Shown one piece after another: positions 58,574 to 64,000 of a DNA stretch of 64,000 nt. Numbering within the stretch: the first letter of the stretch is position 1; each line of letters starts with the position of its first letter. A program made the position numbers and the translations under genes. This DNA is from Burkholderia lata (GTDB taxonomy: Bacteria > Pseudomonadota > Gammaproteobacteria > Burkholderiales > Burkholderiaceae): NCBI RefSeq assembly GCF_902499335.1, contig NZ_CABVQK010000002.1, forward strand, positions 248,001 through 312,000, in the 5' to 3' direction. Below the pieces are notes generated by a model, which saw only the letters and a list, made by a program, of their open reading frames with translations, was not told where the DNA came from and searched no databases.

Positions 58574-59782
58574 ATGACCCGTTCAAGTTCGCAGAATGCC
58601 CAGCCGGGCACACCAAATCGCGAAGATTATAGCCCAAGCGATCGGCCCGCCGACGCTGCCTCGGGGGATTCCCTCGATGACGATCTGACCGGCGACGCAA
58701 TGCAGCCGCCCGTCGTGCCGTCCGCGGCGGTCGATGAAGCGCCGCGCGTCGTCGAAGTGCCGCTGTCGCTCGCGGGGGAACGCCTCGACAAGGCGCTTGC
58801 CCAACTGTTCCCCGAATTCTCGCGCAGCCGCCTGCAGAGCTGGATCGAGGCGCAGCGCGTGCTCGTCGACGGCGCGCCGGCGAAGATCCGCCAGCCGGTG
58901 CCGCTCGGCGCGAAGATCGAGCTCGTGCCCGACCTGCTCCCCGAGCAGCTCGCTTTCACGCCGGAGCCCGTGCCGCTCGACGTGATCTACGAGGACGACG
59001 CGCTCGTCGTCATCAACAAGCCGGCCGGCCTCGTCGTGCACCCGGCCGCCGGCAACTGGAGCGGCACGATCCTCAACGGGCTGCTGCATCGCTATGGCGA
59101 CGCGGCGGCCGGCCTGCCGCGCGCGGGGATCGTCCACCGGCTCGACAAGGAGACGTCGGGCCTGATGGTGGTGGCGCGCACGCTGGCCGCGCAGACGGAC
59201 CTCGTGCGCCAGTTGCAGGCGCGCACGGTGAAGCGCCGCTATTTCGCGCTCGTGTGGGGCACGATGCCCGAGGAAGGCACGATCGACGCGCCGATCGGCC
59301 GCGATCCGCGCGAGCGCACGCGCATGGCCGTCGTCACGGGCGCATCGGGCAAGCCCGCGCGCACGCATTTCCGCACGGTTGACACATGTCTGTGGCAACG
59401 TCAGCCGGTTTCGGCGATCCAGTGCGATCTCGAGACCGGTCGCACGCACCAGATCCGCGTGCACTGCGCGCACGCCGGGCACCCGCTGCTCGGCGATCCC
59501 GTGTACGGGCGCGCGCGCGGCAAGCGCTCGGTCATGCCGCTGCCGGACGGGTTCGCGCGACAGGCGCTGCATGCATGGCGGCTCGGTCTCGTGCATCCGG
59601 TTACGGGCAAGGCGATGCAATGGCGCTGCCCGTTGCCGGACGACATGAACGCGCTCGTCGCGGCGCTCGGCTTCGGGCAGGGCGACGAGGAATTCGACGA
59701 CGATGACGGTGTCTACGACGATGACGATTTCGGCGGCGAGTATCACGATGACGAGCCGTACCTGGACGATGAGGAGGAGTGA
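58574..59782 (+). CDS. rluD: 23S rRNA pseudouridine(1911/1915/1917) synthase RluD
   Basis: A 402-residue RluD-type pseudouridine synthase. The S4 domain ([21 protein letters not shown]) is at about 70-120 and the catalytic Asp191 is in [12 protein letters not shown]. It differs from E. coli by an N-terminal extension of about 55 residues and a very acidic C-terminal tail (about 30 residues, mostly Asp/Glu/Tyr). A start at ATG 58700 would remove most of the extension. The bamD-rluD-pgeF arrangement is conserved in proteobacteria. Confidence 0.93.
   Translation: MTRSSSQNAQPGTPNREDYSPSDRPADAASGDSLDDDLTGDAMQPPVVPSAAVDEAPRVVEVPLSLAGERLDKALAQLFPEFSRSRLQSWIEAQRVLVDGAPAKIRQPVPLGAKIELVPDLLPEQLAFTPEPVPLDVIYEDDALVVINKPAGLVVHPAAGNWSGTILNGLLHRYGDAAAGLPRAGIVHRLDKETSGLMVVARTLAAQTDLVRQLQARTVKRRYFALVWGTMPEEGTIDAPIGRDPRERTRMAVVTGASGKPARTHFRTVDTCLWQRQPVSAIQCDLETGRTHQIRVHCAHAGHPLLGDPVYGRARGKRSVMPLPDGFARQALHAWRLGLVHPVTGKAMQWRCPLPDDMNALVAALGFGQGDEEFDDDDGVYDDDDFGGEYHDDEPYLDDEEE
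58626..58631 (-). promoter_or_regulatory. putative -10 element of bamD inside rluD
   Basis: Perfect TATAAT on the minus strand, about 94 bases upstream of the bamD start and within the first codons of the divergent rluD. The -35 region is weak. If used, the two genes have overlapping divergent 5-prime ends. Confidence 0.45.
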
Positions 59783-59788
59783 GTGCCG

Positions 59789-60628
59789 ATGACGAACCTG
59801 GCGCCGTTGACGTGGCAGGACTGCGTACAGCCCGACTGGCAGGTGTCGCCGCGCGTGCGCGCGCTGATCACGACACGTGACGGCGGAGTGAGCGAAGGCC
59901 CGTACGGGCGCTGGCAGGGCGGCGACGCGCTGCCGGGCGGGATGAATCTCGGCCTGCATACCGGCGACGACCCGGTCCATGTCGCCGGGAATCGCGCACG
60001 CTTGCTCGCGCTGGCAGGCCAGTCGAGCGCCGCCTGGCTCGAGCAGGTTCACGGTGCGCAGATCGTGCGCGCGGACGAGGTGATCGCGGCGGCGCCCGCG
60101 GCTGCGGCGCCGGTGCAGGCCGACGCGAGTGTTACCGACCGGGCGGGCGCCGTCTGCGTCGTGATGGTCGCGGATTGCCTGCCCGTGCTGCTGTGCGACA
60201 CGCAGGGCCGTGCCGTTGGCGCCGCGCATGCGGGCTGGCGCGGGCTGGCGGCCGGCATCGTCGAGCAGACCGCAGCGCATGTCGCGTCACTCGCGGGCGG
60301 CGCGACGGATGCGCTTCATGCGTACCTCGGGCCGGCGATCGGCCCGCGGGCGTTCGAGGTCGGCGCCGACGTGCGTGACGCGTTTCTCGACACGGCCCCG
60401 CAGTCGGAGCATGATGAAACCCGGCTTGCGTTCGTCGCGATCGATGGCGCGCCGGGCAAGTTTCTCGCCGATCTCTATGCGCTCGCGCGCCTGCGTCTTG
60501 CGCGTGCCGGTGTTGCGCACGTGAGCGGCGGGGCGGCCTGTACGGTCACCGAACAGGCGCGCTTCTATTCGTACCGGCGCGACCGCGTGACGGGCCGCAT
60601 GGCGGCCGCGATCTGGCTGGCCGATTGA
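59789..60628 (+). CDS. pgeF: peptidoglycan editing factor PgeF / laccase-domain protein
   Basis: A 279-residue YfiH/LACC1-family protein. The metal-site residues are in LEQVHGAQ, VMVADCLPVLLCD and HAGWRGLAAG. Family members edit peptidoglycan precursors (removing misplaced serine) and have purine-nucleoside activities; the older polyphenol-oxidase label is misleading. GAGGAGGAG, overlapping the end of rluD, fits the ATG at 59789; a GTG at 59783 immediately after the rluD stop is the alternative. Confidence 0.92.
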   Translation: MTNLAPLTWQDCVQPDWQVSPRVRALITTRDGGVSEGPYGRWQGGDALPGGMNLGLHTGDDPVHVAGNRARLLALAGQSSAAWLEQVHGAQIVRADEVIAAAPAAAAPVQADASVTDRAGAVCVVMVADCLPVLLCDTQGRAVGAAHAGWRGLAAGIVEQTAAHVASLAGGATDALHAYLGPAIGPRAFEVGADVRDAFLDTAPQSEHDETRLAFVAIDGAPGKFLADLYALARLRLARAGVAHVSGGAACTVTEQARFYSYRRDRVTGRMAAAIWLAD

Positions 60629-60988
60629 CGGGATGCGCATGCGGGTGAGAATTGCTGCGCCGCAAAATCGGGTTATCTCGATATTTCGGCGGCCATGCCG
60701 TGCCGCATGCGCGATTGAATGAATAATCGCGAAGTCAAGTCAATCAAAATGTTTTATGTTTCTCCGGAACCCTTGTCCCGTCTGTTGTGCGAGGATTATC
60801 TCCGTACTGAAATGTTCAGCGGTTTGACATGGCGCTTCACATGGGGAAAACGATAATGATAAAAATACCGCACTGCGGCAGAATCTGGAGACGCCTCTCC
60901 AGAGCATGACGGCCCGGCTCGCAACCGGCATGCCGCGCGCGAGCAGGATTTCACGATAGACGCTCACGAATCACCGGTAAGGCAGGTA
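60629..60988. other. phaC upstream intergenic region
   Basis: A 360-bp spacer, locally AT-rich (60721-60780 about 42% G+C by count). It contains TTGACA at 60824-60829, a GATAAT at 60852-60857 too far (22 bases) to be an ideal pair, and an inverted repeat CTGGAGA-CGCC-TCTCCAG at 60885-60902. It is the probable promoter region for the PHA genes. No gene is supported in it. Confidence 0.55.
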
Positions 60989-62854
60989 ATGACAGCATCG
61001 AAAAAATCGTCGACGTCCGCTCAGGCGGGCACTTCTTCGGGCAGCATTGGTTTCGATCCGGCCGCCCAGCCGATGCAGCAGATGTTCGAGTCGTGGTTGA
61101 ACGCGTGGCGCGGTTTTGCAGATCCGGCGCGCGCCGCGACTGCGTCGGCCACCGTGAATCCGTTCGCGACATTCCAGTTCCCGACATCGTTTCCGTTTCA
61201 GATGCCGTCGATGCCCGATTTCGGCGCGATGGCGTCGCCGTTCGCCGGGCTGAAGCTGCCGGCCGCCGCGATTCCGCCCGAGCGGCTGCAGGCGCTGCAG
61301 GCCGACTACGCGCGCGATTGCATGGCGCTGATGCAGCAGGCAGCCGCCGCGAAGCTCGAGTCGCCCGAACTGAAGGACCGCCGCTTCAGCGGCGATGCGT
61401 GGAAGGCGTCGCCGGCGCATGCGTTCGCGGCGGCCTGGTATCTGCTCAACGCGCGCTACCTGCAGGAACTGGCCGACGCGCTGCAGACCGATCCGAAGAC
61501 CCGCGAGCGCATTCGTTTCACGGTCCAGCAATGGACGGCCGCGGCCGCGCCGAGCAACTTCCTCGCCCTCAATCCCGACGCACAGAAATCGATCCTCGAG
61601 ACGCAGGGCGAAAGCCTGCGGCAGGGGATGATGAACCTGCTCGGCGACATGCAGCGCGGCAAGATTTCGCAGACCGACGAATCGCAGTTCGTGGTCGGCA
61701 AGAACCTCGGGTGTACTGAAGGTGCGGTCGTCTACGAGAACGACCTGATCCAGCTGATCCAGTACACGCCGAAGACTGGCGAGGTATTCGAGCGGCCGCT
61801 GCTGATCGTGCCGCCCTGCATCAACAAGTTCTACATCCTCGACCTGCAGCCCGAGAATTCGCTCGTCGCGCACGCGCTGTCGAACGGTCATCAGGTGTTC
61901 CTCGTGTCGTGGCGCAATGCGGACGCATCGGTCGCGCACAAGACGTGGGACGACTACATGAACGAAGGGCTGCTCGCGGCGATCGACGCCGTGCAGCAGG
62001 TCAGCGGCCGTGAACAGATCAACACGCTCGGCTTCTGCGTCGGCGGCACGATGCTCGCGACCGCGCTCGCGGTGCTCGCCGCGCGCGGCGAACATCCGGC
62101 TGCCTCGATGACGCTGCTCACCGCGATGCTCGACTTCACCGACACCGGCATTCTCGACGTATTCGTCGACGAGGCGCACGTGCAGATGCGCGAGCAGACC
62201 ATCGGCGGCAAGAACGGCACGCAGCCGGGGCTGATGCGCGGCGTCGAGTTCGCGAACACGTTCTCGTTCCTGCGGCCGAACGACCTCGTGTGGAACTACG
62301 TCGTCGACAACTACCTGAAGGGCCGCACGCCGGCGCCGTTCGACCTGCTGTACTGGAACAGCGATTCGACGAGCCTGCCGGGCCCGATGTACGCGTGGTA
62401 CCTGCGCAATACCTATCTCGAGAACAAGCTGCGCGAACCGGGTGCGTTGACCGTATGCGGCGAATCGGTCGACCTGACGCTGATCGACGTGCCGACCTTC
62501 ATCTACGGCTCGCGCGAGGATCACATCGTGCCGTGGCAGACGGCCTATGCGTCGACGTCGATCCTGTCGGGACCGCTGAAGTTCGTGCTCGGCGCATCAG
62601 GGCACATCGCGGGCGTGATCAATCCGCCGGCGAAGAAGAAGCGCAGCTACTGGGTCAACGACAGCGACCTGCCCGAATCGGCGGACGACTGGTTCGCCGG
62701 TGCAGCGGAGCAACCGGGAAGCTGGTGGACGACCTGGGTCGAATGGCTCGACCAGTACGGCGGCCGCAAGGTGGAGCCGCCCGCCCAGCCCGGTACCGCG
62801 CAGTTCCCGGAGATCGAGCCGGCGCCGGGGCGTTACGTGTTGCAGCGCGATTGA
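60989..62854 (+). CDS. phaC: class I poly(3-hydroxyalkanoate) synthase
   Basis: A 621-residue PHA synthase. The lipase-like box GFCVGGT carries nucleophile Cys350; the catalytic Asp is in YGSREDHIVPW and the His in GASGHIAGVINPP. The N-terminal region of about 230 residues, with a Pro/Phe-rich segment (PFATFQFPTSFPFQMP), is typical of class I. It polymerises (R)-3-hydroxybutyryl-CoA on granules. phaA follows after 99 bases, as in the phaCAB operon. Confidence 0.97.
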   Translation: MTASKKSSTSAQAGTSSGSIGFDPAAQPMQQMFESWLNAWRGFADPARAATASATVNPFATFQFPTSFPFQMPSMPDFGAMASPFAGLKLPAAAIPPERLQALQADYARDCMALMQQAAAAKLESPELKDRRFSGDAWKASPAHAFAAAWYLLNARYLQELADALQTDPKTRERIRFTVQQWTAAAAPSNFLALNPDAQKSILETQGESLRQGMMNLLGDMQRGKISQTDESQFVVGKNLGCTEGAVVYENDLIQLIQYTPKTGEVFERPLLIVPPCINKFYILDLQPENSLVAHALSNGHQVFLVSWRNADASVAHKTWDDYMNEGLLAAIDAVQQVSGREQINTLGFCVGGTMLATALAVLAARGEHPAASMTLLTAMLDFTDTGILDVFVDEAHVQMREQTIGGKNGTQPGLMRGVEFANTFSFLRPNDLVWNYVVDNYLKGRTPAPFDLLYWNSDSTSLPGPMYAWYLRNTYLENKLREPGALTVCGESVDLTLIDVPTFIYGSREDHIVPWQTAYASTSILSGPLKFVLGASGHIAGVINPPAKKKRSYWVNDSDLPESADDWFAGAAEQPGSWWTTWVEWLDQYGGRKVEPPAQPGTAQFPEIEPAPGRYVLQRD

Positions 62855-62860
62855 CGAAAA

Positions 62861-62902
62861 CCGGACAGCGGCGCAGGCTGTCCGGTGCACCGCAGTTTTT
62901 TT
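62861..62902 (+). terminator. hairpin in the phaC-phaA spacer (attenuator-like)
   Basis: CCGGACAGC (62861-62869) pairs exactly with GCTGTCCGG (62877-62885) around a 7-base loop. A run of seven T occurs 10 bases further on (62896-62902). The gap makes it a poor simple terminator; it may reduce read-through or stabilise the phaC message. Confidence 0.55.
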
Positions 62903-62953
62903 AACAGGGCCGGTAGCGATGCGCCGTGTCGTGCGGGCCTGGAGGAAAGGGAA

Positions 62954-64000
62954 ATGACGGACGTAGTGATCGTATCGGCCGCGCGGACCGCGGTCGGCAA
63001 ATTCGGCGGTTCGCTTGCGAAGATTGCGGCGCCCGAGCTGGGCGCGACGGTGATCCGCGCGGTGCTGGAGCGTGCGGGCGTGAAGCCCGATCAGGTCAGC
63101 GAAGTGATCATGGGCCAGGTGCTGACGGCCGGTTCCGGGCAGAACCCGGCGCGGCAGTCGCTGATCAAGGCCGGGCTGCCGAGCGCAGTGCCGGGGATGA
63201 CGATCAACAAGGTGTGCGGCTCGGGCCTGAAGGCCGTGATGCTGGCGGCGAACGCGATCGTCGCGGGCGACGCGGAGATCGTGATCGCGGGCGGCCAGGA
63301 GAACATGAGCGCATCGCCGCACGTGCTGCCGGGCTCGCGCGACGGGTTCCGGATGGGCGACGCGAAGCTGGTCGACACGATGATCGTCGACGGTCTGTGG
63401 GACGTGTACAACCAGTACCACATGGGCATCACGGCGGAGAACGTCGCGAAGGAATACGGGATCACGCGCGAAGAGCAGGACGCGTTCGCGGCGCTGTCGC
63501 AGAACAAGGCGGAAGCCGCGCAGAAGGCCGGCCGCTTCAACGATGAAATCGTGCCGGTGGCGATTCCGCAACGCAAGGGCGAGCCGCTGCAGTTCGCGAC
63601 GGACGAATTCGTGCGTCACGGCGTGACGGCGGAATCGCTGGCGGGGCTGAAGCCGGCGTTCTCGAAGGACGGCTCGGTGACGGCGGCGAACGCGTCGGGG
63701 CTGAACGACGGCGCAGCGGCGGTGCTGGTGATGTCGGCGCAGAAGGCGGCGGCACTTGGCCTGACGCCGCTGGCGCGGATCAAGGCGTATGCGAACGCGG
63801 GCGTGGATCCGAGCGTGATGGGCATGGGCCCGGTGCCGGCATCGCGCCGGTGCCTGGAGCGCGCGGGCTGGACGCCGGGCGACCTGGACCTGATGGAGAT
63901 CAACGAGGCGTTCGCGGCGCAGGCGCTGGCGGTGCACAAGCAGATGGGCTGGGACACGTCGAAGGTGAACGTGAACGGCGGGGCGATCGCGATCGGCCAC
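62954..64000 (+). CDS. phaA: acetyl-CoA acetyltransferase (beta-ketothiolase), truncated by window end
   Basis: 349 codons are visible of a thiolase normally about 393 residues long. The nucleophile Cys88 is in NKVCGSG, NEAFAAQ lies near 316, and the window ends exactly on the catalytic His349 of GGAIAIGH. The second cysteine (CxG near 380) lies beyond. It condenses two acetyl-CoA to acetoacetyl-CoA for PHB. GGAGGAAAGG precedes the ATG. The acetyl-CoA it uses could include that made by the acetoin operon. Confidence 0.96.
   Translation, partial: MTDVVIVSAARTAVGKFGGSLAKIAAPELGATVIRAVLERAGVKPDQVSEVIMGQVLTAGSGQNPARQSLIKAGLPSAVPGMTINKVCGSGLKAVMLAANAIVAGDAEIVIAGGQENMSASPHVLPGSRDGFRMGDAKLVDTMIVDGLWDVYNQYHMGITAENVAKEYGITREEQDAFAALSQNKAEAAQKAGRFNDEIVPVAIPQRKGEPLQFATDEFVRHGVTAESLAGLKPAFSKDGSVTAANASGLNDGAAAVLVMSAQKAAALGLTPLARIKAYANAGVDPSVMGMGPVPASRRCLERAGWTPGDLDLMEINEAFAAQALAVHKQMGWDTSKVNVNGGAIAIGH

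Overview
This window looks like core chromosome (chromosome 1) of a Burkholderia species, most likely of the Burkholderia cepacia complex. The base composition is G+C-rich (about two thirds by eye). The gene order rho-trxA / ffs-dnaX-ybaB-recR / surE-pcm-nlpD-rpoS / rlmD / ndk-rlmN-rodZ-ispG-hisS-yfgM-bamB-der-hfq-hflX-hflK-hflC-hisZ-purA / kup / tex / dinG-bamD-rluD-pgeF-phaC-phaA is the typical Burkholderiales arrangement. Species cannot be settled from the sequence alone. No tRNA, rRNA, insertion sequence, prophage or CRISPR array was seen.

Left part (1-9469): a MerR regulator overlaps a carboxymuconolactone-decarboxylase-family gene. It is followed by an acetoin-catabolism locus. The sigma-54 enhancer-binding activator AcoR is divergent from acoX, an SDR dehydrogenase, acoA, acoB, acoC and a second-type lipoyl synthase. 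The acoR-acoX spacer holds a perfect sigma-54 promoter (TGGCACG-N4-TTGCA, 3218-3233) and GTGAGACG inverted repeats that are good candidates for the AcoR enhancer. E1 alpha/beta (AcoA/B), a lipoyl-carrying alpha/beta-hydrolase-fold protein (AcoC) and LipA together should convert acetoin to acetaldehyde and acetyl-CoA. The E3 subunit must come from elsewhere.

9481-18078 (minus strand): a MATE exporter coupled to a GT39-type membrane glycosyltransferase, ribosomal protein L31 (zinc-free type), an MtfA-like metallopeptidase, an MFS pump coupled to its MerR regulator, Rho and thioredoxin.

18484-48093 (mostly plus): SRP RNA, DNA polymerase III tau, YbaB, RecR, a CoA transferase, the stationary-phase block surE-pcm-nlpD-rpoS, nucleases, RNA methyltransferases, the isoprenoid enzyme IspG, histidyl-tRNA synthetase, outer-membrane assembly (BamB), ribosome GTPases (Der, HflX), Hfq, the HflKC membrane protease regulator, and HisZ-PurA-phosphoribosyltransferase.

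48371-64000: potassium transporter Kup, then a solitary class I terpene cyclase (50309-51337, minus) with a complete set of catalytic motifs and an AT-rich upstream flank. Then come Tex, a periplasmic Ala/Gln-rich coiled-coil protein, a YdcH-like protein, a DinG-type helicase, BamD, RluD, PgeF, and the polyhydroxyalkanoate genes phaC and phaA. phaA runs off the window at its catalytic histidine.

The observations most worth following up are the orphan terpene cyclase, the complete AcoR/sigma-54 control region, and extended -10 promoters placed so that dnaX and a coiled-coil gene would be transcribed as leaderless mRNAs (surE has similar spacing but a plain -10). Long perfect hairpins in the bamB-der and kup-terpene-cyclase junctions also deserve a look.
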